From positions 930,001 to 994,000 of the forward strand of contig JAMXSV010000028.1 of assembly GCA_027559495.1 (NCBI GenBank): a stretch of 64,000 nt of DNA, written 5' to 3'. The notes beneath the pieces are model-generated. The model was given only the letters and a program-made list of their open reading frames with translations. It was not told where the DNA came from and made no database searches. Source of the DNA: Aurifilum marmelostoma (lineage: Eukaryota > Ascomycota > Sordariomycetes > Diaporthales > Cryphonectriaceae). This document shows, one piece after another, positions 1 through 11,232 of the stretch (positions within the stretch are counted from its first letter, which is position 1; the number at the start of each line of letters is the position of its first letter). The position numbers were made by a program, and so were the translations under genes.

Positions 1-741
1 TTGAATATCATTCAATGCATGGTTACGTGCGTCAAAAATCTTGCGGACGGCACGAGGACGAGGCCGACGCCCAGCACCAAATGTCAGATGCCTGGCGCCA
101 CACATGGCCTCCACTGAGTGGCTTCCCAGGCTTCTCAATCGGACATGCTGTCGAACGGACCTAGATTTGAATTTCTATTCAATTTTGAGGACAATATAGT
201 GATGAAAGAGAGAGAGGTTAGGCCGGGGCTTTTGGGGGGGGGGGTTGTTTGGATTCCAGTGACTCCTTGTGAATGGCTTATGATAATCGGTGAAATCTTG
301 TGATCACATAGTGTTCATCACTGTCCGTACCTTAAATGATAGGCCATATATCCTTGTCAATAATACCCTTCAGAAGTGAATAATTCTGAGGTTGGGGTGT
401 GGTGAAGGGTGTGCCCGCCGTCTTTCCCAGAAGGGTATTGTTTATGGTGGTGCGCCAAAGGACTGACTTTGCCTATAGCATCCTTTTTAGCATTATAATA
501 GCAAATACTGATCTAGAATCTAATCTGGATGCTGGTTCTGACCCCCCCCCCCCTTCCTTTCTCTCTGCACCCACATTTTGAGCTGCGAATATGCAATCAA
601 TCCCCTGTTCGGGCCCAGAGAGGTGCACACATCGGGGTTTAATGCTGGTATAGGCACAATATGAGATGATAATAAAACAAATCACGTTTTTTTTCTTTTC
701 TTTTCTGCAGTCAGCTCTGTAGCGCACCATGCCTCTCCACC
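1..741. other. Intergenic, left edge
   Basis: No gene is supported here. The stretch contains a G11 run at 234-244 and a C12 run at 542-553. The right part is the 3' flank of ADE2. Short ORFs are present but are not conserved-looking and lack coding bias. Confidence 0.6.
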
Positions 742-2710
742 TTATTTCTTGCCCATCTTCTCTAGATAGGCCTGCACATCAATCTCCTTGAGCAGGTTCG
801 CCTTGTCATGTACCTGCTTCTCCATATCGAGTTGGTAACTCCTCATCTTCTCGTGAAGGTCGGGAATGAAAGCCCCCAAAAATCGAATGGCTAACAGTGC
901 TGCGTTTGTAGAGTTGTTGATAGCCACGGTCGCGGTAGGCACCCCTCTCTGCAAACAAGTCAGTCGGTCGCGGAACACAGAGGGGGAAAAGAGTGAAAAA
1001 CAAGGGAATACATCCAGAGCACGGCGTCAGAAACACATACCGGCATCTGCACTATGCTCAGCAGACTGTCCAACCCGTCCAGATGTGTCGCCTTGACGGG
1101 AACACCGATCACCGGGAGGGGTGTGTACGCGGCCAGCATCCCCGGTAGGTGCGCCGCACCACCTGCAGCGGCGATGATGACCTTAATGCCCTTGGAGGCG
1201 GCCTCCGTCGCCACCTCGGCCATCTTGGCGGGTGTCCTGTGAGCGGACGTGATGTCTACCGTCCACGGCACGCCGAACTGGTTGAGGATGTCGATGCCAG
1301 CCTTCAGTACGGGCAGGTCCGAGTCAGAGCCCATGGTTACCAGGACCAGCGCATCACCCTTTGCTGCTGCGGAGCTGGGTGCGGCTTTGGGGGCTTCTGC
1401 TGACGGTCGCAGTGCCTGGCTGGCTGCCTTGAGGCGCTCTTGTCGTATCTCATCAGCCAGCTGGATGAGCGGCTGCGCGTGATCTTCCAGCTCCTGTATC
1501 GAGCCGGAACCGGTGAGAGTGATGTGACCGATTTTCCGACTAGGTTTGGACTCCTTGCCGTAGAGGTGGGGGTACACGGCTGTGCCCTTGGTATACATCT
1601 TCTTGGCCTGTTCGACGAGTCTGTGGTGGGAATCCCGGTTGGCACCGCCGAGAATGTTGATCATGATACTGGATGAGACGTGTGCCTCGAGGGCCTCTGG
1701 AAGAGGCTCGTCGAGGACCGAGTAGAGCTGAGCCTTGTACTGTGACATGTACGGCACGGCTTCGATGGTGTAGTGGCCTGAATTGTGTGGTCGTGGTGCG
1801 ATCTCGTTGACCATCACGTCTCCTAAGAAACTTGCTGTCAGCATAACTTGGCCCCAAAGATATGTGACAAGAAGATCAACGCACCATCGCTGGTCAGGAA
1901 CATCTCAACGGCAAAGACTCCTCTTCCCCACAGCTTTTCAACCACGCCGCAGGCAACCTTCTGTGCCTTCTCACACACGGCCGTAGGGACGTTACGCGGA
2001 GGCATGAACACCTTGGAGCAGATGTTATCCTCATGCACGGTCTCCACCACGGGATACGGTATCAGTCTCTTAGTCTTGCCGCTGTCGTCCTCGGTCCGGA
2101 TGACCATGACGGCCAGCTCCAGCTCGAACGGCACCCACTTCTCTGCATAGCACGAGAGTCGTCCAAACTCCCTGATCACTTGCTCCAGATCCGCCTTGCT
2201 CGAGACCTTGAAGTTTCCTCGCCCGTCATAGGAGCCCTTGCGCGCCTTGAGCATCCAGGGGAACCCAAATCTCTTCGAGGCCTCCTCCAGAGAGGCGAGC
2301 ATTCCCTCCCCTTCCTCGAGGGCCATCTGCTCGGCGACCGGCAGCCCCTGCTGGCTCAGGTAGTCTTTTTGCGCGAACTTGTCCTGGATCAACCGCAGGG
2401 TTCGCCACGAAGGGTGCACGGCAACTTTCCTGCCCTGCACGCCCTTGGTGTCGATCTCCTCAAGCACGTCCGTCTCGATATGCTCAATCTCGACGGTGAG
2501 TACATCGCACTGGCCAGCCAGATCTCGGATCCTGGCAGGGTCCTTGAAAGAGCCAACCACATGCTTGGAGTTGCTGTTGATCTGCTTTGCGGGCGCATTG
2601 CCCTCGTCCAGGATGGCAATGGAGATGTCGAGGGGCGAGGCCGCCTCACAAAGCATGCGGCCGAGCTGACCACCGCCCAGCAGGCCAATCGTGGGCTTTT
2701 GGGAGGTCAT
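742..2710 (-). CDS. ADE2: Phosphoribosylaminoimidazole carboxylase (AIR carboxylase, PurK-PurE fusion)
   Basis: This enzyme carboxylates aminoimidazole ribonucleotide in de novo purine synthesis in the cytosol. Three exons are inferred: 2710-1885, 1822-1041 and 948-742. Introns of 62 and 92 bp have GTGCGT..TTAG and GTATGT..GCAG ends. The spliced protein is 604 aa, close to fungal Ade2 (571 aa in yeast). The N-terminal half is an ATP-grasp PurK domain starting with the glycine-rich GLLGGGQLGRM and containing NEIAPRPHNSGH just after intron 1. The C-terminal PurE domain shows GSDSDLP, SAHRTP and AAGGAAHLPGM, and ends in EKMGKK. The start at 2710 is chosen because MTSQKPTIGLLGGGQ matches the family N-terminus. 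A TGACTC hexamer lies about 92 bp upstream. Exon joins are inferred, but each keeps the frame and restores family motifs. Confidence 0.97.
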
Positions 2711-2801
2711 TGTGCAAGATGTCTGAGAGAGATTTTCAGCCCTTGGCTGGTTTCATGTAGACTGAGATGGTTTCTTCGAGTGTATCGATACCAGCTTATC
2801 C

Positions 2802-2807
2802 TGACTC
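2802..2807. promoter_or_regulatory. TGACTC hexamer upstream of ADE2
   Basis: TGACTC is the core recognised by Bas1 and, in longer form, Gcn4 in yeast purine gene promoters. Here it sits about 92 bp upstream of the ADE2 start codon. A hexamer is common by chance, so the functional role is only inferred. Confidence 0.3.
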
Positions 2808-5184
2808 TCCTTTGTGATAGAAAGTCAGTCCTCTGCAATGGTCGTGGAGAAATTTTTCATGGGCCAAGAGCCGTGGCTTACATGCACTTGCAAAGTTACT
2901 GCCAGGGCCAGATGCAACAAGGCAGAGTGATGAGGCCTTCTCAGGAGCTTATGATGGCGATCAAGTTGAAGTTCAAAGCCCAGAGTTCTACCTTCCCTGT
3001 TGCCAGAGCAGAGACGCTGCAGAACAGAAAATAGCTTCTGGGTTGCTTAGTCAGCTAGCTGAAGCCGGTTCCAGCTATTGCTAGCATCAAGCCAGCTCCC
3101 AGTGCTGTTGAGCCTTTTGATGCCTTGTAGCATCATGGTCATGACAGCACAGTTTCAAACAGCATAACAGCAAATGGCAGTATAAGATGATTCTTGTTCT
3201 ACAGACTGGTTTAGCCTCAAATATGCAATTATACTTGTCCTCAACAGGTGATGTAGGCACAATGGGAACAAGGGGTATTTGCGACAGTCAGCCCTGCGGC
3301 GTACCACAGTGTTCGAACGCACGCTAGTCATGGTTCGTAGAACCTGCATGGGAGGGAGGATGCTACATGGGGGTCGCTGAGAGCCACCATCTATCTCATC
3401 GACGCCCGAATCAAGTAGCTGACCTTGACCTGCATGGAGCTGCCGGATGAGCGGTCTGGCATAGGGCTACCTTGAGGCCTTCAGGCGTGGCGTCTTGGTC
3501 GGGGATCTTCCCGAGAGGGAGAGCAGAAGCCGGCCAACAAGAGCGCACATCAAGGGCAGGCAGGAGAAGCGTCGGCATGGAATTCCAGAGAGGTCGAAAG
3601 ACTTGACTGGTCCGCGCGAGGCTTGTCACCTGTACAACGGGGAGACCTACGCAGCTACGGTCCAAAGGGGCCCTTGTGGCGAGAGGCGAGCCTGTCCTGC
3701 AGCGTAGTATGCACATTCCTCCCTGGTGTCCACGGGCCCGGGATTGTCACGGGTGTGGCTTGTCCGTGCAGCTGAGGTGCCAGTGGGATTGGACATGTGT
3801 TCGTAAACGAATGCAGGCACGGGCTGCAAGCTGAGGATCCGGTCGGGGAAGTACCATAGTCACATGGTGCGCGGGTCGAATACTTTGCTTCTTCCTCTTG
3901 TCTCTCTTGTGTCTGGAACCACGGGTCAAAAATAGAACCATCGAGACGCACGGTAGATCCCATTCCGGTGTGCTGGTAGCTCTGAGGGGGTGGTGTGGTG
4001 GTAATCGAGGCCGCATGTTCTGTGCTGCGAACCGTCTTTAGCGAGAAAATACCATGAACCCAACGTCAGATTTGGGGGCTTCCCTGTGCTTTGGATATGA
4101 GGTGGTTTTCTTCTTTTTTCTTTGGTTATGGGTTTCTTTCTCTCCTTTTCCATTGTGGAGGAAGTCCATCCATCATCTGAAAAAGAAGAAGGCAGGCGAC
4201 AAGGATGATGACGTGAGAAGTACTAGGGACGCTCTTGCTGTGGCCCATCTTCCCCGCCGACCCAGCAAGCCCAAGCCCAGCAGGTTGTCTGCCCCATCAA
4301 TCCAGGAAGCGAAGGCTTCGTCAATCGCCATTGTGGCACACTGCTTCTCCGTACAGTACTTGTACATAGGTTTAGCCGCCTTCTGCCCATACGAGTTTCT
4401 GAGACATGCGATCTTGGGGAGGAGCGACCCGTCCTCTAAAGATGTGGGTCCCATCGCTGGGGTCACCTCTTTGCACCTGAACGGTGACTGCTTTAGGTAC
4501 CGCAGCATGCAAGTACATGGCAGTATGGCCACGGTAGCGGTTACCTCCTGATGGATCATTATGGGCAGGACACTGGTTACAATGACGCAGTACCTTAGTA
4601 CCTGCACCTTCAACTTCTCTCGCCGGTACACAGTATGCTAGTACCTCCGTACCGAGGTACCTAGCTGTCGTGGGCGGGAGAAGGAACGAAAAAGGAGAGA
4701 AAAGAAGAAGAAGAAAAGGATCCACCTGCATTATGCCCGCCTGTGCAGTGCTGTAGTGGCGCCCTGCGAAACAGTAAAACCGCGGCATTCATGGTACACT
4801 GCGCTACGCTGTGGCACGGCACTGCAGCGCACCACAGCGCAATGCACTCACATCTAAGCTAGTGTCCCTCTAGACCCTTCTGTACTGCGTATTGCGATCA
4901 TTCGTCTTCCTCGCCACCGTCGCCTTCTCAGCCCTCCAACCGCGGATTACAGATTACGATACATCATCTCACCGACCTTTGTCTCTCTCGTCGCCTTCTC
5001 ACCTCAGCCCGAACTTGGCCTGACTGCGTATACAGTACATGCAGTCGATACATTTACATAAAATCACACGCTCGCGCGCCTTACATACAGCAACCCAACC
5101 CAGCCCAACCCTAACCAGGTCAGCACCGCACACAGCACAGCCCGTGCCAGCTGGGCTCCTCCTGCTCCTCTTCTTTTTACATAT

Positions 5185-5197
5185 CCCCCCCCCCCCC
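5185..5197. repeat. C13 mononucleotide tract
   Basis: Thirteen consecutive C on the + strand in the non-coding leader/promoter region before the SCH9 gene. It is one of many long homopolymers in this window. Confidence 0.9.
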
Positions 5198-5696
5198 TCC
5201 TCAACTTCCCGATATCACTTGTCCATCTTCAAATTCTCGATACACCTTGGCTCCACAGAGTCGCCTACTTAGATACGACCCCGACTCGGCCTGACGTCCC
5301 CCTCATGCGCGACGCCAAGAAGGCGGGTGAACGGCAGCTGAAAGGCAGGCCGCGACACACAATACCATAGCCTGCTTCTACCGCTACCTGCAACCACTAA
5401 TGACTACTGCTGCCGCTGCTACAAATATCTCGATAAACCCAGACCCGCACAGCGCCCGGGAACCCAGGACCCAGACCAAGACCCAGAAAAACCTGGATCC
5501 GGCCTGAGGTTTCCCAGACCTCCAGATCCACCCTCCTCTCATCTTCGTCATCGGATTTCCACCCCCAATTCTCCTCTCGACCCATCTGCGACCCCATCAT
5601 CGTCGATACCCCCCCCCATCCATCACCGACTGCCAACCCGGCTCGACGAGACGACAAACAACACACCGTTCATGCCACGCGAGAGAGACCGCAGCC

Positions 5697-5786
5697 ATGT
5701 CGAGCAACAACCCTTCTGAGCCTGCTCCTGGCGGCGGAGGTTTCGACCTGCTGAGGAGGGCAACCCAGAAGATGATGTACAGGTAA
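5697..5786 (+). other. 29-codon upstream ORF or alternative first exon in the SCH9 leader
   Basis: ATG at 5697 opens 29 codons starting MSSNNPSEPAPGGGGFD and ending KMMYR, then TAA. The stop lies inside AG|GTAAGC, a strong splice donor with its GT at 5785-5786. Read unspliced it is a short uORF; spliced, it is a first exon of 88 nt whose stop is removed. No acceptor upstream of 8341 was found that clearly joins it in frame to the kinase ORF. The next supported gene on this strand is the kinase, so this is best viewed as part of its leader. It could instead be a small separate gene. Confidence 0.35.
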
Positions 5787-8340
5787 GCGTCTTACTCCTC
5801 GCCCAAACTCGCCTCAACAGGAGGAAGATCCGTCGTTTCCGCTTCCCGCTCCCACACACAAACGCGAACTCCACAACACACATTTACCATCACCATTACC
5901 GCCTATCGCGAGCGCTTTGTGCGGATAGTACTTTTCTTTTTTTTACCCTCTTCTTTACTGTTCCCTCTGGTTCGATGCTTGTGGTGAATGGGGCACACCA
6001 CCTTTTTTTCCCTTTCTTTCTTTTGTCCTTTGCATGGCAACGTGTGGGACCTTTCTGGGTCTTTCGCGGGTCTGTCGTCCTTGCGTCTTGTCACCGTTCT
6101 ATAAGACGTGCCACTGCTGCGTCCAGAGGGGAGGCTGAGTGAACCTGGCTGGTCCTCCTCCGCGACCAAGCACGAATGTCGCGGACAAAGCCAAGAAGAA
6201 GAAAAATACTGGTCGGGGCCATGGGCTGGCACTGACAGCTCGAGCGTACCCACTGCACGACGATCAGCTCCAGCAACAAAGACCTCCTGGCAAGCTGATA
6301 GCTGGTCGCTGGCGGAGCCTGCACCGCTCAAGGATCTCAGACCCTTCTCGCAGCTCACAGCGCGGACGGCACCCGCCGCCAGCCCAGTCCCAGAGGACGT
6401 CTTTTTGCTTGGTTGTGTGGTACGCTCAACACCCATCAGGCAACCCTGCGGGGATTGCCAGCAGGTCACCGCCGGCTTCGCCTGTTCGGGCAATCCTGCT
6501 TTTGTCTTTACTGCGACCCCCAAGAGACGCACACGCCTGCTTCTGCCCGCGTGGGGTTTCTCCTCTCCTCATGCCCACCCCCCCCCCTTTCCTCCTTCCC
6601 CTACCACTGCGCAGCACAGACAGTGCAGTCAATGCGCCCACAGCTGCGGACCACTGAACGTCACCTGGGAGGGCGCACTTTCGATAACGGTCAAGGTTAC
6701 AGCGGCCAGCCAGCCAGGCCAGCCCAACCCCATGCATCCACTCCGTCCCTCCGTTCGTCTCTCCCGGTGTCTGCCCGACGAGAGCCATGTCACGAGTCGA
6801 GGCATCCCAAGTCCATTCGATTCATGGACGTAACACTATACTACCTGCGACTCGCCAGACTTGCTCACATACACACACATACACACCCTGTCTGACTCGG
6901 CCTAGGGTCGCTGTCTCAGGGTTCTTGTCATAATCGCCCGGTCGTCCCGGCTGCCGCGCCTAGTTTGGCTATCCTTTTTTTTCCTTCCCTCCCCCCTCTG
7001 CCTCCTTAGATCTGATGTATCTACCTACTCTTACCATCATGATGTGCCTGGGGGTAAACAGCAGCTCAGCCTGTCTTATCCTATCTTATCTGCACAAGCC
7101 TGCATTCGGGCTTCCCGAAGCATGACCTGAGCGAAGAAAAAGAAAACAAAAGCTCGGGCTCACATTGGGCGCTGCATCTATCCACCTTAGCCCTGCATTC
7201 ACTGTTTGTGTGCGTGTGTCTGTGACGATGGGGACTGATCGACAGATTTCCATGTCTTTGACTTGTGAACACTGCACTTGCACTGCGCTGCACTGCACAT
7301 GCTTTGGATCTTGAATTTCTGAGGCAGCCCATGGACGGACACTAGACTTGTCGTGGCAGCAGTGCACACGATCTTTTTTTTTTTTTTTTCTTGTTTTCTT
7401 TCTTCTTTTTTTTTTTTCTTTCCTTTTTGTTGGTGGTCTGTCCCTGACTCCCTGCACTGGCCCAGCGACGATAAGTTTGACCGAAGAAATGACTCGCTTG
7501 GACTAGCTGGTGCTTGTTTCAATTTCCTACTACGTTCACGCCCCTCCCCTTTCCACTACCTAGTTATGCCCTAGCAGGCAAATCCGGCAGCAAAGTCCCT
7601 CTCTCTCTCTAGTATCCCCACATGTGAATTTCCCACTGTCATCACAAACCAGACCACCCAGGCTTCAGCATCAAGGATGCTACTAGTCACTGTGCGACAG
7701 GAGGGGCCTGAGACCAGGAACAGCTGTGAAAGAAATTTCAGATGTCAGGTTTGCTGCTGGCGCCTGACCTGTCCTGCTCTTGATTTTTTTTTTTTTTTTT
7801 TTTGTTGCAGACTATGTTTTGCATTGAATATCCTGCAATTCGGTGCCCCCCCTCTCTTGACCAATCTCCAGTGAGCCGACACAGCGAGAGTGTGTGAGAG
7901 AGGAGAAGGAGGAAACAGGGCCCTTTTTTTTTCTATTCCTTTTCTGTTCAATGATCCCCTGGTCACCCTGTACCCAGCCAAAGAGTAAAAGCGCATCCCA
8001 TCCCAGCAGCACTGGCGGTCTCTTTCTCCCCTAAAACCATCCTGTCAAGTTTCCCCAATTCAGCACCTCGATGTCATAGACCCTCATCTTTCACCCCTCA
8101 ATTGCTTAGCAATTTTTTTGCCCCATTTATTCCTCGTCGTTTAAACCCCGACCCGATTCCACACGAAAATCGTCATCACAAGCTTTCGACCCAAGTGTCC
8201 ATGCTGTCTTCCGACTTCTGCCGTTTTCTTTCAATCTTTGCCATTCTCTCCTGCCACTCCCTGCCCGCACGCTAGAGTCTGTTGTTTGCTGTTGTCATTC
8301 GTCGTCGTCGCGATCATCATCGCCGTCGTCGTCGTTCGTC
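5787..8340 (+). other. Putative long 5' leader / leader intron of the SCH9-type kinase
   Basis: About 2.5 kb without a conserved ORF. It is pyrimidine-rich with T tracts (for example near 7370-7430 and 7784-7803), typical of long fungal leaders. Several small ATG-initiated ORFs occur. A GTAAGC donor at 5785 and pyrimidine-rich AG acceptors near 8275 could define a large leader intron. This is inference from sequence texture only. Confidence 0.4.
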
Positions 8341-11232
8341 ATGGCCACTCAAGTTAACCAGAGCAGCAGGTCTGCCACGGCAGAGAACGACGACTCTGCC
8401 GACCAGATCGGAAACGACACCCCTCGGTCCGGCTTCGCTACCCCGGAGCCTGACCCTCAGGACAAGAGGCTGCCCGGTATCATGAGCTACTTCGGCCAGG
8501 TTCGTCCAAGCTCTTTTCAGCGTTTGTGGTCAGGCACCTTTTCCTCGGCGGCTCCGGGAGCTGCGGCTCAGTCACGCCGGGAGCACGAACACATGTCCTC
8601 CCCTACTCCTCCTTCTTCCTCGTCAGAGTTACCACCAGTCAGCCCCCCCGAGCCCGCCTCCCGCAAGTCGTCTGAAGAGCAAGGCCCACCTCTCCTCCCT
8701 CATGAGAGGGTGGGAGGCCTTCCGCCAGAAGATAAGCCGCCTCCCGCTGAGTCGGGAGGAGGAGCAGAAGGTGGCGAGATTCACCCGTACCCTACCCCGC
8801 CTACGTCGTCACGCTCTTCGTTGCGCGGTGCCAAAGTCGGTGTTGAGGGCAGCAGCAGTGGTGGTGCCGGTGGTGCCGGTGGTGGCGAGGGAGGGACGAG
8901 ACATGGAGGAGGAGGAGGTGTGGTGGCGGCGGCGGCGGCGGCTCCCTCCGCCGCCGCTCCGCTCAACGCCTCCTCCTCCAAGTTGGGTGGCGTCACAGAC
9001 AACCCCTCCAGCCTTACAGGCCGCAGGACCTCTGTGCTTGCGCCGGTGTCTTCCGCCCGAATCACGGAGTCCACCGCTCATGCCCGTCACTTCTCAACCC
9101 CAGCCACCGTTTCACAAGACTCACCAGCCCACAAGCATCTCATTTCTGTCATGGGGGACGCTGCTGCCGCTGCTGCTGCCGCCGTTGTTTCTTCTGACGA
9201 TTCTGCTTCTGTTCGTCGGCTAAAAGGGCTAACAAATGCCGCGGCTTCAAAGAGTGGTCAGTCCACACCTGCCAGAGCACTGTCTACCACCCAACCAAGC
9301 CGAAATAACGGTCAAGACGACCGGAGGACCAGCAACGAGAGCGCGAGCGCGACGGGCACCCAGACGCCCTCTGGCTCCTCTGCCTCGACACAGGTCCCGG
9401 CCGCCAAGGGCAAGCTCACAATTAAGATCAGCGAGGCTAGAGGCCTGCGGAAATGCCGAGCGCCCTACCTTGTCGTCGTCTTCCAGAAGAGCGAGCTGAT
9501 CTCGGGCGCCCCGCGCAAGGAAGAGGAGGATGACGAGACAGCCATCTCGAATGTTGCCATGGGTGGTGTTCCGATCCAGCGCCAGGGCAGCGATTCTGGC
9601 CGGACCCCCATGGCCATCCCCATGAGGAGCCGCCAGAGCAGCAACACCAGCATTGGGGAGTTCAACAGCTTCCGCAACCGGCCTCACCGGCAGTCCTTTA
9701 CGAATCCAAAGTGGGACGCGGAGGCAGTCTTGTGAGTGTGGTCCAGGCCCCGTCTGCTCTTCTTGATGGATGAACACACCAGAGCTGACGGAGCGAATAG
9801 TGATGTTGTCGACAAGGATATGCTCGTTGATATCTCCGTTTACGACCACGGCGCGAAGGGCGAGGAATTCCTGGGACACGTCAATTTCCAGGCACGCAGG
9901 CCAGACAGCCAGGATCCCATCCGGGGCTGGTTCAGCCTCGAGGGCCACGCAGATACAATGGAGGAGAACGCTCCGACCGGCGAGCTATACGTTGAGGCCT
10001 TGTACCACGGCGGCGAGAAGCGACACTACGGCCCCGAGGATTTCCTGATCCTGAGGCTGATCGGAAAGGGCACCTTCGGTCAGGTTTACCAGGTGAGAAA
10101 GAGGGACACCGGGCGCATATATGCTATGAAGGTGCTGTCCAAGAAGGTCATCGTACAAAAGAAAGAGGTGGCTCATACCGTCGGGGAGCGGAACATTCTG
10201 GTCCGGACTGCAACCTCGGAGTCGCCCTTCATCGTGGGGCTCAAGTTCTCCTTCCAGACACCTTCAGACCTCTACCTCGTGACGGACTACATGTCCGGTG
10301 GAGAACTCTTCTGGCACCTCCAGAAGGAGGGGCGATTCGACGAGAAGCGCGCCAAGTTCTACATTGCAGAGCTCATCCTCGCCATCGAGCACCTGCACAA
10401 GAACGACATTGTCTATCGGGATCTGAAGCCCGAGAACATCCTCCTGGACGCCAACGGCCACATCGCGCTCTGCGACTTCGGCCTGTCCAAGGCCAACCTG
10501 ACCAAGAACGACACCACAAACACCTTCTGCGGAACAACCGAGTACCTGGCCCCGGAGGTGCTGTTGGACGAGGCCGGCTACACCAAGATGGTCGACTTCT
10601 GGTCCCTGGGCGTTCTCGTGTTCGAGATGTGCTGTGGCTGGAGCCCCTTCTACGCCGAAGACACGCAGCAGATGTACAAGAACATTGCGTTTGGCAAGGT
10701 CCGGTTCCCAAGAGACACGCTGTCTCTGGAGGGCCGAAACTTTGTCAAGGGCCTGCTAAACAGGAATGCAAAGCACCGTCTGGGCGCCAATGATGATGCG
10801 GAGGAGCTGAAGCGGCATCCATTCTTCAATGATATTGACTGGAACGCGCTGTCTAACAAGCTCATCACGCCACCTTTCAAACCGAGCCTCAAGTCCGACA
10901 CGGACGTCTCCTACTTTGATCCCGAGTTCACAAATGCTCTCGACCAGAACGGATCGCTGAACGAGCGAGCAGCAGCACTGGCCAGGGGCTTCGCCACGTC
11001 AACGCCTCTCTCGCCTTCTGTCCAGGCCAACTTCCAAGGCTTTACCTTTGTTGATGAGAGTGCGTTGGACGAGCATATGCGAGATAGGGTCATGGAGGAT
11101 GAGATGGATGTCGACCAGGGCAAGGAGCACGGATGGGATGAGCCGGAGGATGCTACGACCCAGAAGTCAAATCGGATGAGCGGTGTTCGAACCAATGACG
11201 ATCTGGTGGGCACTTCGGACTTTGATATGTGA
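8341..11232 (+). CDS. SCH9: SCH9/S6K-type AGC protein kinase with C2 domain
   Basis: A Ser/Thr kinase of the Sch9 family, which acts downstream of TORC1 in nutrient and stress signalling. Exons are 8341-9731 and 9801-11232 with a 69 bp intron (GTGAGT..ATAG), giving 940 aa. Residues 1-350 are low-complexity, with Gly, Ala, Ser and Pro runs. A C2 domain spans about 357-510, and the intron falls inside it (DAEAV|FDVVD). The kinase domain starts near 544 with GKGTFGQV, then YRDLKPEN (~668), CDFGLSK (~689), activation loop TFCGTTEYLAPE, and hydrophobic motif FQGFTFV (~874). The N-terminal part is longer and more repetitive than in many relatives, so an unrecognised intron there is possible. The start is the first ATG of the frame after a TCG/TCA-rich leader. 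Confidence 0.92.

Larger units (their letters stand above)
2711..5696. other. Intergenic region between ADE2 and the SCH9 leader
   Basis: About 3 kb without a supportable gene. The left few hundred bases should hold the ADE2 promoter. Six GGTAC/GTACC cores cluster at 4497-4662. A C13 run lies at 5185-5197 and the DNA becomes pyrimidine-rich towards 5.7 kb, as in fungal promoters and leaders. Short ORFs such as 4173-4631 (-) were examined and not accepted. Confidence 0.5.

Noticed and set aside
2033..3034. 333-aa + strand ORF opposite ADE2
   Set aside because: Antisense shadow of a clearly conserved gene. Its composition follows from the GC-rich third positions of ADE2 and it shows no recognisable domain.
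4173..4631. 152-aa minus-strand ORF with several Cys
   Set aside because: Considered as a small secreted protein, but it has no signal peptide, ends in a poly-Phe stretch from a simple repeat and overlaps the GTACC cluster. Not supported.
5107..5116. CCCTAA-like sequence (AACCCTAACC)
   Set aside because: Only one and a half telomere-like units in an internal position. Not evidence of a telomere or interstitial array.
6108..6833. 241-aa + strand ORF in the SCH9 leader
   Set aside because: Pro/Arg/Ser-rich with no patterned domain, and overlapped by equally long ORFs in other frames. It looks like chance reading in GC-rich leader.
9247..9948. 233-aa minus-strand ORF opposite the SCH9 gene
   Set aside because: It overlaps the C2-domain coding region and has no domain features.
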